Below are positions 7,177 to 16,762 of a DNA stretch of 41,338 nucleotides, piece after piece (within the stretch, counting starts at the first letter, position 1; the number at the start of each line of letters is the position of its first letter). Made by a program: the position numbers and the translations under genes. Under the pieces are notes generated by a model. The model ran no database searches and was not told the origin of the DNA. It worked only from the letters and a program-made list of their open reading frames with translations. The DNA is from JAAZFF01 sp964405775 (lineage in GTDB: Bacteria; Verrucomicrobiota; Kiritimatiellia; RFP12; UBA3636), in contig CAYOPG010000013.1 of the NCBI GenBank assembly GCA_964405775.1, positions 1 to 41,338 on the forward strand, read 5' to 3'.

Positions 7177-9045
7177 CTATCCTAAGACTTCGGGCATGGC
7201 ATAATCTTTGGTAGGACTAAGAACTTGCTCTCTGGTGAGGTCGCAGCGTGCCACCTGAAGGAATATTCCGCAACCTTTACCACGATCTGTGTCAAGCGCG
7301 ACAAGTATTTCATGCTCTCCCGCAGCGACAGACGCGACTTTGCTCGCACCTTTTCCAGGAGAGGCAGGCACGCCGCCCTTTGGCCCATAGTATACTTCCA
7401 CACCATCGATCCATGCCTTTGCCGGTCCTTCATGACCTAGCATAAGCATTATTTTCATGTGTTCCTTACATGAGATTCGGCATGAGTAAAAGAAGTATTC
7501 GTCGCGACCGTCATGCGTCGATATCTCGTTGCGCATGCTGCAAAAAAGTCCAGGGAAGACAATCTTCCTGAAATTCAAGGCGGACAGGTCTTCGGGATAT
7601 TTCAGCCTCTTCAAGCCACCATCGCCAATATGGTAGTCACTCACAAGAAACTTCTGGATCATAGGAGTGGCCGAAATCGGAGGGCCGAGCCAAACAGGTC
7701 CGAACACAGGCAATGAACGTCCGGCGTCATCAGTGATATTGCAACATGGATTAAGTCCGTAGCCGTAATGCAGCCTCCAGCCTTTTCTAAGCTCCACTGG
7801 TGAAACCGTCGTGAATATACGAGCCTTCTCACCCGATAATTTCGTATCGAAAACACACGACTTGCCGTCGGAATTAATTATTGAAAAACCGAATGGACGT
7901 CCGCCGCTCACGAGTCCACCATCCACGTTTTTAAACGAGACTTCCACAATGCTCCAGTCACGGTGCGGCATGATCTTGAAGCCATTGAATTCAATCGGAG
8001 ATAATCCAGCCTTGCGTCCATTACGCAACACGCGCATGGCATTTGCCAGCCGACGCCCGAGGATGTATTGAGATTCGCCGCCAAGGTGAATCAGATCGTC
8101 CAGCGCCAAATCCACCGTCGGCACCACGGAGAGATTCTTTATGTGCCTGGGCAACACACGTTGTTGTTCTTGTATGCCATTCCAGTACTGCGGTGCATCT
8201 GATGCCAAGCTTATGGTACGGGATATCTGCGCCAAAGCCACTGGCAGCCGGGAATCGCCGCAATCGCGCCGCAGGGTAGATATAAATTCCTTCATGGCGT
8301 GCGTGTAAACAGGCTCTGCCACAGGCCCCGAATCTGAGCACCCTTGATACCAGAGCATTCCCGCAACTTTGCCGCCGTTTTTTTTGAACTTACGCAGCAT
8401 TGCTCCGTACAAACTTGTTCCGCCCTCCCCCTTCAACTTGGGGCTCCATTGCGCCATTGTGGTTCCACCGTGTGCGCATGCAATAAGCCCCTGGGGAACG
8501 CCTGTAAATTTTATCATCTCCACGCCAAAGGCGGGACCAGGGCAAACGCCCCAGCCCTTTGCGGGTTTTGGCGGTAAAGCTCCGCCGAACAACTGGGCAT
8601 GAACCGGATCAACGCTTTCCCACAAAGAGTGGATAGGATCCTCCGCAGGTGCCCATCTGTCGTTAGAATAGAACGCACGCACCATTGGATTCACGGGCAG
8701 AGGCTTTTCAGGCACAAGGCCGCATCCTTGCATGTTAGACTGGCCGGCAAGCAACCACACATCCCCCACAAGCACGTCTTGCACAAGAATGCGTTCCCCG
8801 CCGATGAAGAGCTCAACATCGTAGGGGCCGCCCGCAGGCAGCCCTTTCAAGTTGGCTTTGAAGCTGCCTTGCGACGCCACTCCAACCTTTGCCGAAGCGA
8901 ACCCTCTAAAGGCTTTGCCGCCACGCGTCACACGAGTCGTCACCTGCCCTTTTGCATCGCAACTTCCCTCAATACGTGCATCGCAAACATTCTTCAGGGT
9001 GCGTTGCAGCACCATGTGGTCAAACAACCCTGATTCAATTTTCAT
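7177..9045 (-). CDS. SASA/GDSL-type carbohydrate esterase (sialate O-acetylesterase-like)
   Basis: The 622-residue protein resembles sialate 9-O-acetylesterases and CE6-type acetylxylan esterases, SGNH hydrolases that remove acetyl groups from sugars. The N terminus IESGLFDHMVLQR matches the start of that family. Block I with the nucleophile Ser is LLAGQSNMQG near residue 102, and the catalytic Asp/His pair is DDLIHLGGESQY near residue 318. A C-terminal beta-rich domain (about 480-610) looks like a jelly-roll carbohydrate-binding module. No signal peptide is visible, which is unusual for an enzyme acting on polysaccharide. Its ATG overlaps the TGA of the upstream helicase gene (ATGA), so the two are probably translated in a coupled way. 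The link between the two functions is unexplained. Confidence 0.83.
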   Translation of the reverse strand: MKIESGLFDHMVLQRTLKNVCDARIEGSCDAKGQVTTRVTRGGKAFRGFASAKVGVASQGSFKANLKGLPAGGPYDVELFIGGERILVQDVLVGDVWLLAGQSNMQGCGLVPEKPLPVNPMVRAFYSNDRWAPAEDPIHSLWESVDPVHAQLFGGALPPKPAKGWGVCPGPAFGVEMIKFTGVPQGLIACAHGGTTMAQWSPKLKGEGGTSLYGAMLRKFKKNGGKVAGMLWYQGCSDSGPVAEPVYTHAMKEFISTLRRDCGDSRLPVALAQISRTISLASDAPQYWNGIQEQQRVLPRHIKNLSVVPTVDLALDDLIHLGGESQYILGRRLANAMRVLRNGRKAGLSPIEFNGFKIMPHRDWSIVEVSFKNVDGGLVSGGRPFGFSIINSDGKSCVFDTKLSGEKARIFTTVSPVELRKGWRLHYGYGLNPCCNITDDAGRSLPVFGPVWLGPPISATPMIQKFLVSDYHIGDGGLKRLKYPEDLSALNFRKIVFPGLFCSMRNEISTHDGRDEYFFYSCRISCKEHMKIMLMLGHEGPAKAWIDGVEVYYGPKGGVPASPGKGASKVASVAAGEHEILVALDTDRGKGCGIFLQVARCDLTREQVLSPTKDYAMPEVLG

Positions 9046-12000
9046 TTACTGCTTTGCTTTGCGGCCTCATCGAGATACTTCTCCAGCGTGGATGTTACGC
9101 GCGGGAATCCAAATATTTTCGCGGTCTCGGAGTACAGAGCCTCCTCGGGAAGAGATTGGAAGCGCTCTCTTATGCAAGCCATCGCGTTTGATATTTCAAC
9201 AAGCGGGATCTCCTTTATTGAACGCCTGGATTCATCCGAACCTCCCGGCACTCTATAATAACGGTATGACTGAGAATCCATACCTTCAGGCCAGAATACA
9301 CGCTCGCCAAATTGCTTGGTAGTCTTAATGGCTTTCGGAACGGACTTCTCCAAAACCACCGCCATTGCGCTGCCTATGCGAGAAAACCCCCATTCAATTA
9401 TGACGCGCTTGTTGAGAAGCGACTCTGTTATCGGCCCCTCTTCGTTGACGATACGGCGCATTTGCTCGCCTATAATCTGGGGCCCAAAATCGAGATTGAA
9501 GTTCGACTGGCTCTTTGAGTAGCCGGTTACGATTTCTGCCGGGACGTAGGTTTTTTCTCGGTCGTTCGGTATCTCCACCGCGAACGCCGGTTCGAATTCC
9601 GTCTTCGGTGCCGAGTCGTACGGCTTGAACTTCGCTGAGCCTACCGACGGGGACGGTTGTCCGCGCACAGCGGCGTCCACTTCTGCAAGCAACTTGCTTT
9701 CAGCTTGCTTGCGGTCGAACCACCATGAGGTGCTCCAGACGCGGGCAAGCCTCCAGCCGAGGCCTCCGAGCACAATGGCGCGGAGTTTGTCGCGGTCGCG
9801 CGCACTGTTCGCACTACCATACATCACGCCGTCGCATTCAATTCCTATCACATACCTCCCCTCGTCATCTGGCGCTTTAACTGCTATGTCGATCGTGTAT
9901 CCCGAGCAACCAACCCGAGTATCCACCTTGTAGCCGTGGACGCGTAGGAACTCTGCCACCTCGTTTTCAAAAAGACGTTCGCCAGAATCAGCACCGGCTG
10001 CAGTTGTGGTGACAACCTGCGAGTTCCCACGCTCTGCGTATTCGAGGAAGTTCTTGAGATGCACCGCCCCCGTCGCTTGCGTACGCCCGGTGTCGATCTG
10101 CAAGGAAGTTACAGATGAAAACACAACGACCTGTTCCTTGGCGCGGGTAACCGCCACGTTCAAGCGCCTCTCCCCTCCCGGTCTGTTTAGCGGGCCGAAG
10201 TTCATCGCAAACTTGCCGTTGGTGTCGAAGCCATAACAGATCGAAAAGAAAATTGCATCGCGTTCGTCGCCCTGCACGCTCTCAAGGTTTTTCACAAAGA
10301 ACGGCTCTTCGTTGTCTTCCGAGAAGAACTTCTCGATCTCAGGGAACTCAGCTCGCTTCTCATCCATCAAGTCTTCAATAATGCTCTGCTGCGCGACGCT
10401 GAACGTGACTATCCCTGTTGACTTTTTGGCAAGCTCCGGATCACGGAGTCGCGCCACAACGGCATCCACAAGCGCTTCTGCCTCCAGCCTGTTTGTACGA
10501 GTCTTTGATTTGTCGTATACGCCGTCCTTAACCAGATTGAAGCTAACTCCAAGGCTTTTGCTTTCCCTCACTGACGACGGGAAGGTCATGAGACTGTTGT
10601 TGTAGTAATTTTGGTTGCTGAATGCTATCAAGGATTCGTGGCGGCTGCGGTAGTGCCACTGCAGGTACATGTCCGACACGCCGGCAGTTTTGCATTCATC
10701 AAGTATGCTCTCCAGTTCTTCGATGTCGGATTCGTCAATATCCTCGCTCTCGGCTGTGCGCTGGAAGAACGTGGTGGGGGGCAGCTGTTTAGGATCGCCT
10801 ACAATTATTACCTGCCTGCCTCGTGCCATTGCGCCGATGGCATCCCAGACTGTAATCTGCGAGGCCTCGTCGAACACGATTATATCGAAATCATTGCTTC
10901 CCGGAGGCAGATACTGCGCCACTGATAGCGGGCTCATAAGCATGCATGGCTTGAGCACGGGCAATATTGTGGGGATCATCTCAAGGAGTGTGCGCACGGG
11001 CTTGTGACGAGTCTTTTTTTCGCACTCCCGCTTCAACATTCCCAGCTCGCTCGTGGCGGGGCAAGCGCCCAGCCGACCGGAAGGCAGGCGGGATGCGAGC
11101 CTCGCAACGGTTGTCTGCTGCGCTAGCTTTTCAATCTCGTCGTCGATATGCGAAAACTTCTCCACAAGCCCGTCGTGCGCACCACCAATGAAATTGCGGA
11201 TAACCTCGGACTTCTCAATCACATCGTCGACGAAACGTTCGCAGTACCGCTTGCGGATAGTGAGCGGAATGTTTTCCAGAGCCAGTTCGCCTGCATCCAC
11301 TGCAGCGACAACCGGATCGAGACCTTTTTCGAGGCTCCGGGTGCGGGCTTGATTCCAAATACACCACCTGCGGAGGTGGCGAGTCTCATTTAGCACGGCT
11401 TCCGTCATAGCAGCCGCCGCCGTCACCACCCCCCTGTTCTTAATTGCCGAATCATCTACATGCAGCGCCGTTTTGAACACCCGCAAAGCTTCGTTGAACT
11501 TGGTATGCGCTACATTGAACGCCTTCATATCCTCTGGCGTGAAAGCACGTTCAGCGGCAGAGGCATGGGCACCGACTGCATCGCACATTGTTTTGTAAGC
11601 ATCATTGTTGCCGTCAGCAATCTTGCGCAACGATTCGCTAAGCGTCTGGCAAACCGAGGATCGCATGTCCACTGCGTCCCAGTCTGTTTCCAGTCCCTTG
11701 AACAGGCCTTCAATCCGCGACGTGATGGCGTCGGGGGCTGATTCAACCGCCTTTCGGTTAGAGGCATACACCTCGAAATCTTCCATGAGCTGAGGGATTT
11801 CATCGCGCGAAACCTTCCTCCGCGAGCCGGGTTTAAGACAGACAGCCACGTCCTTGCGAGCCCGGGCTCCGCGAATCATTCGCGTTAGCACGAACCTCTC
11901 GGCATTATCTTTCAAACGGGTGCGCATCTCGGACACGTCAAAGGTCGCAACAGCGTCCATGTTGAACCCTTCGAGCTTTTTTTCAATATCCCGGCATACC

Positions 12001-14864
12001 TTTCCAGCGGCTGAGACTGCGGATAATTCCGCCCGGAAGTTCTCCCAGTCGGATTTGAAAAACGATTCCGGCAATTGAGGCAGTGATTGCATGAGGAGGG
12101 CAAGACGGGCAAATTCGTCGAAACTCGTCGGCGCTGCTGATGATGGGCGGGGATAATCAATGATAGCGCAGAAAACTTCCAGCATCTGGCTTATGGCCAC
12201 AGTTTCCGAACCGAGCGCGTTGGCGGCGTTTACGGCGGATTGCTCCCATGTCGGAGACCACTCCATAGGCCGTGCGAAAGAGAATTTGTCAAAAATTTTT
12301 GGCTCGATCTCTCCTGCCTGAGCGGCGAGCTCGCGCCCCGCATCGAGCATGGCCTCGATCTCCCCTCTCTCCAGCCTGATTCTACGGAACGGGCCAACCG
12401 CCTGCATGAGGTCTTGCTCTGATTCATGAGCGAACAGATAAGAAAAAGCTTTGTAAGGCGTGAGTCCGCAAGGATACTCTTTATGGAGTTCGCTTACATA
12501 GCCGCTTAGCGAGCTGCGGCACGTCACTAAATCCTTTGCGGCTTCTGCCCATGCGGCCGGCTCCTTCTTGTCTCCAAAAGCCATCGCTTCTGCGAACTGC
12601 CGCAGAACACCTGCCTTACCCGCCTTGTTCGAATGCAGTTCGAGGCAAAACGGAGCCAGACCAATTCTTGAAAGACGGCGCTGCACGACCTCAAGTGCTG
12701 CTCGTTTTTCCGCCACAAACAGCACTGTTTTCCCCACCGCCAGACAGTATGAGATCAGGTTTGTTATAGTTTGAGACTTGCCTGTTCCCGGCGGACCGTG
12801 CAAAACAAAATTCTTGCCGCGTGCCGCAGAGATCACAGCCGCAAGCTGGGACGAGTCCGCACTCATGGGGCAGAGGAGCTCTTCGGCCTTTATGCAGGTA
12901 TCGACATTTGAAGGAGCCACGGGTTCTATTCCATCGTCAAACGACGCGCCGCCGCCCTTTATCAGGTGGCCAACCACGGGGTTCTTGCTCAGGTCCTCGA
13001 TGCGCCGATTCATATCGTCCCACATGATGAACTTATTGAAGAACAGACGCCCTATCCAGACATCCTCCTCGACCTGCCACCCTTTCACATTCACCACGGC
13101 GTCGCGGAATATTCTCAGAACGGCGGCCACATCAATGCCATGCTCGTCTTGGGGCGGTGGATTCAGTCCGGCGATGTCGCGCCCAAAATCCCGCTTTAGC
13201 ATCTCAAGGAGTGTCACGTTCACGACAGAGTCGTCTTCAGACTGCGAAAGAGTGTAGCCTGTTCGCGCAGTCTCCCTGTCAAGCCGCACGGGAACTAACA
13301 CAAGCGGAGCTCTGTACGTCTGCGCAGAAGCACCGGAACCATCCGTCCATTTAAGAAAACCTATTGCAAGAAAGAGCGTGTTGACTCCTCCTTCTTCTAT
13401 ATCTGTCCTGCATGTGCGGTAAAGCTCTGTCAGTCGCTTCAGGAGTTCCTTCTCTTCCAGAAAAGTGCGCAGCCGCCTCCGCTCAAACTCATCCTGCATG
13501 TACTTCGCGACGGGATTCTCACCGCGCGAAAGTTCAAGCATCGTAAGGTTTCGCGGATCGTTCTTCGGATCGCTGAAAACATCGGGTCTCGGGTGGATGT
13601 AGAATTCCACTCCGTTGCAGACTGCGTCCTCGATGGCTTTCAGATTGTAATACGCGACTTGTATCGCTTGTTTCGAATCCTTGAAGTTAAGAAGCCGGTT
13701 GCGACGCGACAGGTCGAGCAGTTTCGACCGCCAGCGGACCACCCGCGCCGGCACTTTGCTCTCAGCCAGTTGCTCGGTGGAGCCAATCGATTCGCTTAGC
13801 TCCGGGAGAGCTTCGTCAGATTCAACTTTGGGATCCGCGGTCGCGCCTGAGAGTTCTCCAAGCCCCGCCACGCCGGAGAGCGGCCGCACACCGATGGCGC
13901 GGGCTTGCTTAACGTCGAGCGCATAATAAAAATCAATGTCTTCAGCGAGCCGCTTTGCCCCTTCGGTCATGGCTACGGAAAACTTGCTGCGTCCGCCAGC
14001 CGCGCTGGTGGATTCGAACGCAACGATCTCATCGATTTCAGCGCGCTTACGGATAGACTGGAGATCATCAACGACACTGTCCGGGAAATTGTATCTGAGC
14101 AGATGGCAGGCAACATATGCATGGCCACGGGACAGCATGACAAGCGGATGAAGCCCGCACTGCTCCATCATTCCGGCAAACAACAGGGAAAAATCGAGGC
14201 AAGCAGCAAATTTGGTCGACAATATCTTATCCGGGAATCGCACTCTCTGGCCTTTTTCACCGAAGCTGGCGGGAGCTTCCATGTAGTTTACGCCACTTTC
14301 GAGTACGGCGTCGTAAATGCACTTGACCATTAGAAGAACTCGAGTCTTGTCTCCGCTCTGGTAACCGTCCAACGCCCCGTTCCCACTCCGTTCCTGCATA
14401 AGCTCGGAGGAGCGCTTCAGTAGTGTGCTCACTCCATCACTGTTAGGGGTCACGAATGCCGCGAGCATCTCCGGCATGAAATCACCGCCGAACCACTCGT
14501 CATGGGCGCAGATGTCAATATTTTGTGCGAGACGTTTTAATGGCGCTTCTGCCCCGGAGGCGAGCACATCCACAATGATGCTCCCTCTGACACGTTCCGT
14601 GACTGAAGCAAAAAAGGAGTGGCTTGGAACAACATTGAAGTCCTTTAACGGCACTGCGCCACCAGCCGCAATCTCAGAGACGGCAAGCTCAACTGGCGTG
14701 AAGAATTCGGGATCCGATTTTATCTCGACGCGCAAATCTCGGAGATGTTCAACGCCTTTATTTTCCAGCACCACCGAACGTATGAACTGCACTCCATTCT
14801 GATGCAAGGCAAGTCCAACGTATGCAAGAAAATCCAGTTTTACAAGCAGTGTATTGTCCATCAT
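9042..14864 (-). CDS. transglutaminase-like/DUF4011/SF1 helicase/Vsr-type nuclease protein, Hhe-like defence candidate
   Basis: This giant protein (about 1940 residues) combines domains known from bacterial defence. Residues 1-120 are beta-rich. A transglutaminase-like segment follows, with Cys in FAACLDFSLLFA near 225 and His in SRGHAYVACHL near 248. DUF4011 begins with RWRSKLLDLSRRNRLLNF near 375. The SF1 helicase has Walker A HGPPGTGKSQT near 688, Walker B IIVFDEASQ near 1330, VIIVGDPKQLPPT near 1354 and VAVTRAKEQVVVFSS near 1575. A Vsr/MTES_1575-type nuclease follows, with FENEVAEFLR near 1632, TIDIAV near 1657 and GIECDGVMYGS near 1675. The C terminus (ITESLLNKRVIIEWG near 1815) is DUF3320-like. 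DUF4011-helicase-Vsr is the architecture reported for the Hhe antiphage protein; function here is inferred. The ATG pair at 14864/14861 follows GGAG by 5-8 bases, and the longer frame from a TTG is less likely. Confidence 0.88.
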   Translation of the reverse strand: MMDNTLLVKLDFLAYVGLALHQNGVQFIRSVVLENKGVEHLRDLRVEIKSDPEFFTPVELAVSEIAAGGAVPLKDFNVVPSHSFFASVTERVRGSIIVDVLASGAEAPLKRLAQNIDICAHDEWFGGDFMPEMLAAFVTPNSDGVSTLLKRSSELMQERSGNGALDGYQSGDKTRVLLMVKCIYDAVLESGVNYMEAPASFGEKGQRVRFPDKILSTKFAACLDFSLLFAGMMEQCGLHPLVMLSRGHAYVACHLLRYNFPDSVVDDLQSIRKRAEIDEIVAFESTSAAGGRSKFSVAMTEGAKRLAEDIDFYYALDVKQARAIGVRPLSGVAGLGELSGATADPKVESDEALPELSESIGSTEQLAESKVPARVVRWRSKLLDLSRRNRLLNFKDSKQAIQVAYYNLKAIEDAVCNGVEFYIHPRPDVFSDPKNDPRNLTMLELSRGENPVAKYMQDEFERRRLRTFLEEKELLKRLTELYRTCRTDIEEGGVNTLFLAIGFLKWTDGSGASAQTYRAPLVLVPVRLDRETARTGYTLSQSEDDSVVNVTLLEMLKRDFGRDIAGLNPPPQDEHGIDVAAVLRIFRDAVVNVKGWQVEEDVWIGRLFFNKFIMWDDMNRRIEDLSKNPVVGHLIKGGGASFDDGIEPVAPSNVDTCIKAEELLCPMSADSSQLAAVISAARGKNFVLHGPPGTGKSQTITNLISYCLAVGKTVLFVAEKRAALEVVQRRLSRIGLAPFCLELHSNKAGKAGVLRQFAEAMAFGDKKEPAAWAEAAKDLVTCRSSLSGYVSELHKEYPCGLTPYKAFSYLFAHESEQDLMQAVGPFRRIRLERGEIEAMLDAGRELAAQAGEIEPKIFDKFSFARPMEWSPTWEQSAVNAANALGSETVAISQMLEVFCAIIDYPRPSSAAPTSFDEFARLALLMQSLPQLPESFFKSDWENFRAELSAVSAAGKVCRDIEKKLEGFNMDAVATFDVSEMRTRLKDNAERFVLTRMIRGARARKDVAVCLKPGSRRKVSRDEIPQLMEDFEVYASNRKAVESAPDAITSRIEGLFKGLETDWDAVDMRSSVCQTLSESLRKIADGNNDAYKTMCDAVGAHASAAERAFTPEDMKAFNVAHTKFNEALRVFKTALHVDDSAIKNRGVVTAAAAMTEAVLNETRHLRRWCIWNQARTRSLEKGLDPVVAAVDAGELALENIPLTIRKRYCERFVDDVIEKSEVIRNFIGGAHDGLVEKFSHIDDEIEKLAQQTTVARLASRLPSGRLGACPATSELGMLKRECEKKTRHKPVRTLLEMIPTILPVLKPCMLMSPLSVAQYLPPGSNDFDIIVFDEASQITVWDAIGAMARGRQVIIVGDPKQLPPTTFFQRTAESEDIDESDIEELESILDECKTAGVSDMYLQWHYRSRHESLIAFSNQNYYNNSLMTFPSSVRESKSLGVSFNLVKDGVYDKSKTRTNRLEAEALVDAVVARLRDPELAKKSTGIVTFSVAQQSIIEDLMDEKRAEFPEIEKFFSEDNEEPFFVKNLESVQGDERDAIFFSICYGFDTNGKFAMNFGPLNRPGGERRLNVAVTRAKEQVVVFSSVTSLQIDTGRTQATGAVHLKNFLEYAERGNSQVVTTTAAGADSGERLFENEVAEFLRVHGYKVDTRVGCSGYTIDIAVKAPDDEGRYVIGIECDGVMYGSANSARDRDKLRAIVLGGLGWRLARVWSTSWWFDRKQAESKLLAEVDAAVRGQPSPSVGSAKFKPYDSAPKTEFEPAFAVEIPNDREKTYVPAEIVTGYSKSQSNFNLDFGPQIIGEQMRRIVNEEGPITESLLNKRVIIEWGFSRIGSAMAVVLEKSVPKAIKTTKQFGERVFWPEGMDSQSYRYYRVPGGSDESRRSIKEIPLVEISNAMACIRERFQSLPEEALYSETAKIFGFPRVTSTLEKYLDEAAKQSSK

Positions 14865-14877
14865 TAAGTCTCCGCAA

Positions 14878-14922
14878 GAATCGGCTAAACAAAAAAACAA
14901 CCCCGCGTTATCATCCGCGTGT
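14878..14922 (-). terminator. attenuator-like hairpin and T-run in the helicase leader
   Basis: On the minus strand a short CGCG/CGCG stem is followed by TTGTTTTTTTG about 20 bases before the GGAG ribosome-binding site. It lies between the promoter and the start codon. It could be a weak attenuator, but the 4-pair stem is short. Confidence 0.25.
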
Positions 14923-14932
14923 TAAGGTTCCC

Positions 14933-14961
14933 ATTATACTTTCTTGGACACGGAATCTCAA
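14933..14961 (-). promoter_or_regulatory. strong sigma-70-like promoter of the helicase-esterase operon
   Basis: On the minus strand TTGAGA (14961-14956) and a consensus TATAAT (14938-14933) are separated by exactly 17 bases. The predicted transcript starts near 14925, giving a leader of about 60 bases. No other promoter is visible before the esterase, so both genes probably share this one. Confidence 0.75.
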
Positions 14962-15039
14962 GAACACATTATTTCAGGGGCTTTCCCATTTTACGATACC
15001 TGCAAGCCCGGCAGTGGAGTCTTTACGAGTACATGGGGT

Positions 15040-15810
15040 TTACAGTTCTGGGATAGAATTCGTGGCGGGCCAACCGAAGCGTTTCTTGAGCTGCCCCATG
15101 GCTCGCGCACGCATTTTACTTATAAGCAGTGGGTCGTTAATCATCTCGACAAGGTTCGCCTCCTCCGGCTCGTCCCATATGAACTCAATCAATGGCCAAA
15201 AAGACATCGTCCAGTAAAGCTCTTCGTCTGGATCGCCCGACTCGCCTGCCCTCATGGCGTCGCGTGTCGTTGTATAGAAGAGCCGCCGGTCTCTGCGTGC
15301 TACTATGCTTTCAACTATGTTTGAAAAGAAGTTTATGTGCCACACGTCGTTTGTTTCGAGCGAAAACCACGCAGGAGGATGATCCAAGACGAATTTTGGA
15401 GAACAATACCCTCCGTAATTTGTGAATATCAAGCCCGCGTCCCAAATAATGCCATCCATTCTCGGCCTGTCTCGCACCGCCGTCTTCCACTCGTTGATAA
15501 TTGCGAAAAACACGATCGTCTTGCCGTCGAAGTAGTTTGTGTCGTTCTCGATCATCTCCTTGGTTGTCCAGCCTGAAAAAGCGCCTGTAATCGGGATTGG
15601 ATTTGTGGGGAAGCTTCCAAACAGTAGTTGTTTACGTCTATCACGAGCGTATCGTCATAATGATCCAAAAACGTTCCCTCGCCTGCGAAATCAGCGTATT
15701 GAAAAGCACTTAAGTAACGCAGATTGCGGTGTCTCCACTCATATGTTCAGCCATGCATCTAGCGGCAAGGCATATTATCAGGCAATATGCCAACATTTTT
15801 TTAAACTCAT
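15040..15810 (-). pseudogene. decayed paralogue of the secreted protein at 15953-16756
   Basis: The last 171 residues are an intact frame from 15555, and they resemble the 15953-16756 protein: VFFAIINEW matches VFFAITKRQ, and EMINDPLLISK matches EILNDPLLSPP, with similar spacing. Upstream, coding sense continues but jumps frames. Reading back from 15555, the frame holds through FPTNPIPITGAFSGW and then meets a stop. Another frame gives GEGTFLDHYDDTLVIDVNNY, matching the DIDVQEWW region of the paralogue. A third frame near 15796 gives a signal-peptide-like MLAYCLIICLAARCMAE. At least two frameshifts are therefore needed, one perhaps linked to a seven-A run. The product is unlikely to be made as a whole. 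Its role is unknown; the intact paralogue is predicted to be exported. Confidence 0.65.
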
Positions 15811-15825
15811 AATTTTCACAGGCCA

Positions 15826-15942
15826 TTAAATGTTTTGGGTAGGATGAATTTTAGATAGTAGTGGTTGAGGGTTTTCCAAGTCGATGGGACCGTGGTTCTT
15901 CCGTCTTAAATTGTGCATGTTGCCCTCGCCGTCGAGAAACAT
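15826..15942 (-). CDS. small ORF with FLDGEGNMHN start, second copy
   Basis: This 38-residue frame begins MFLDGEGNMHN and then runs without similarity to its partner at 16763-16969, which shares the same start. It lies 11 bases after the stop of the secreted-protein gene and 15 bases before the decayed paralogue. No ribosome-binding site is visible. It is probably a remnant of a duplicated small gene; its coding status is doubtful. Confidence 0.25.
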   Translation of the reverse strand: MFLDGEGNMHNLRRKNHGPIDLENPQPLLSKIHPTQNI

Positions 15943-15963
15943 GGGGGCATAGTTATCGCTCCG
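15911..15963. repeat. 53-base direct repeat, copy 1
   Basis: This stretch matches 16905-16957 at 51 of 53 positions in the same orientation, 994 bases away. The flanks diverge at once on both sides. It spans the end of the secreted-protein gene (its last codons and stop) and the start of the small frame. It marks the edge of a tandem duplication. Confidence 0.85.
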
Positions 15964-16756
15964 GCGGAGTCCAGGTTTCCACGCCGTTTGTGTAAATGTA
16001 CTTCCAGTTGAAGCGCCAGTTCATGACGTTGCCTAAGTGATTCCGTTCGGGAGGACTCAGAAGAGGATCGTTGAGTATTTCAGCAAGCCTATCTTCAGAT
16101 TCCAAAGCGTATATCCAGCTCAATTCCCTGCTTGCGTCCAGATTAACTCGCCAGGAATCCTCGTAAGACACAGTCCGGTCGGCATCCCGGAGCACCTTGT
16201 AGTAGTTCGTCGGATTCGGGTTCACGCGGATGCAGTCCCAGAGGTTCGTAGCGAAGGAATAGAGCCGGCCGTCGTCGCGCCCGATGCGGAACCACGACCT
16301 GTCCATGTCGCCGAATATGAATTTGGATGCCTCTGTCTCGTTCGTCACGGAGTAGCAGTATTCCGGGGAATACGCCCCCGGATTAGTGTATGCCGAAGGT
16401 TTTGCGTCCGCCTGACGCTTGGTTATGGCGAAGAAGACCACGGGCGTGTTCGTAGGAAAAATCCAGTTCGATGGGGAGTAGGCATTCAGATAGTGAACCC
16501 GTATAATGCTGTTGGTCAACGCGGGCGTCCACCACTCCTGCACGTCTATATCGACAAAAGGCTCCTGTGGGGAAGGTTGCCGGAGAAAGACGCCAACCCC
16601 AGCGACCGCCGCGCTTCGGACGCAAGCCGCAATCGTCTGGCGGTTCTGCGATATGGTTTCACCTATTTGCTCGTTGGTATAATTGCTTAGTTCCTCTGCG
16701 GACGCGCGGTATGCCGTCGTGAACACAATAAGAAATATAAAAATGCAGTTCTTCAT
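15953..16756 (-). CDS. secreted protein of unknown function
   Basis: I do not recognise this 267-residue family. A clear signal peptide is present: Lys at position 2, a hydrophobic core CIFIFLIVFTTAY and a cleavage-like ASA before EE near residue 20, so the mature protein should be periplasmic or secreted. The mature part has many Trp, Tyr and Asn and includes VVFFAITKRQADAKP near 115 and RLAEILNDPLLSPPERN near 230. The ATG at 16756 is preceded by GGAG about 9 bases away, and that GGAG lies within the last codons of the small frame just upstream. A frameshifted paralogue follows downstream, so the locus was duplicated. Immunity, adhesion or glycan roles are all possible and none is supported. 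Confidence 0.7.
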   Translation of the reverse strand: MKNCIFIFLIVFTTAYRASAEELSNYTNEQIGETISQNRQTIAACVRSAAVAGVGVFLRQPSPQEPFVDIDVQEWWTPALTNSIIRVHYLNAYSPSNWIFPTNTPVVFFAITKRQADAKPSAYTNPGAYSPEYCYSVTNETEASKFIFGDMDRSWFRIGRDDGRLYSFATNLWDCIRVNPNPTNYYKVLRDADRTVSYEDSWRVNLDASRELSWIYALESEDRLAEILNDPLLSPPERNHLGNVMNWRFNWKYIYTNGVETWTPPER

Positions 16757-16762
16757 ATATTA

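Noticed and set aside
16037..16690. A 217-codon plus-strand frame opposite the secreted protein
   Set aside because: The minus-strand gene has a signal peptide, a good ribosome-binding site and a paralogue that keeps protein similarity; the plus frame has none of these.
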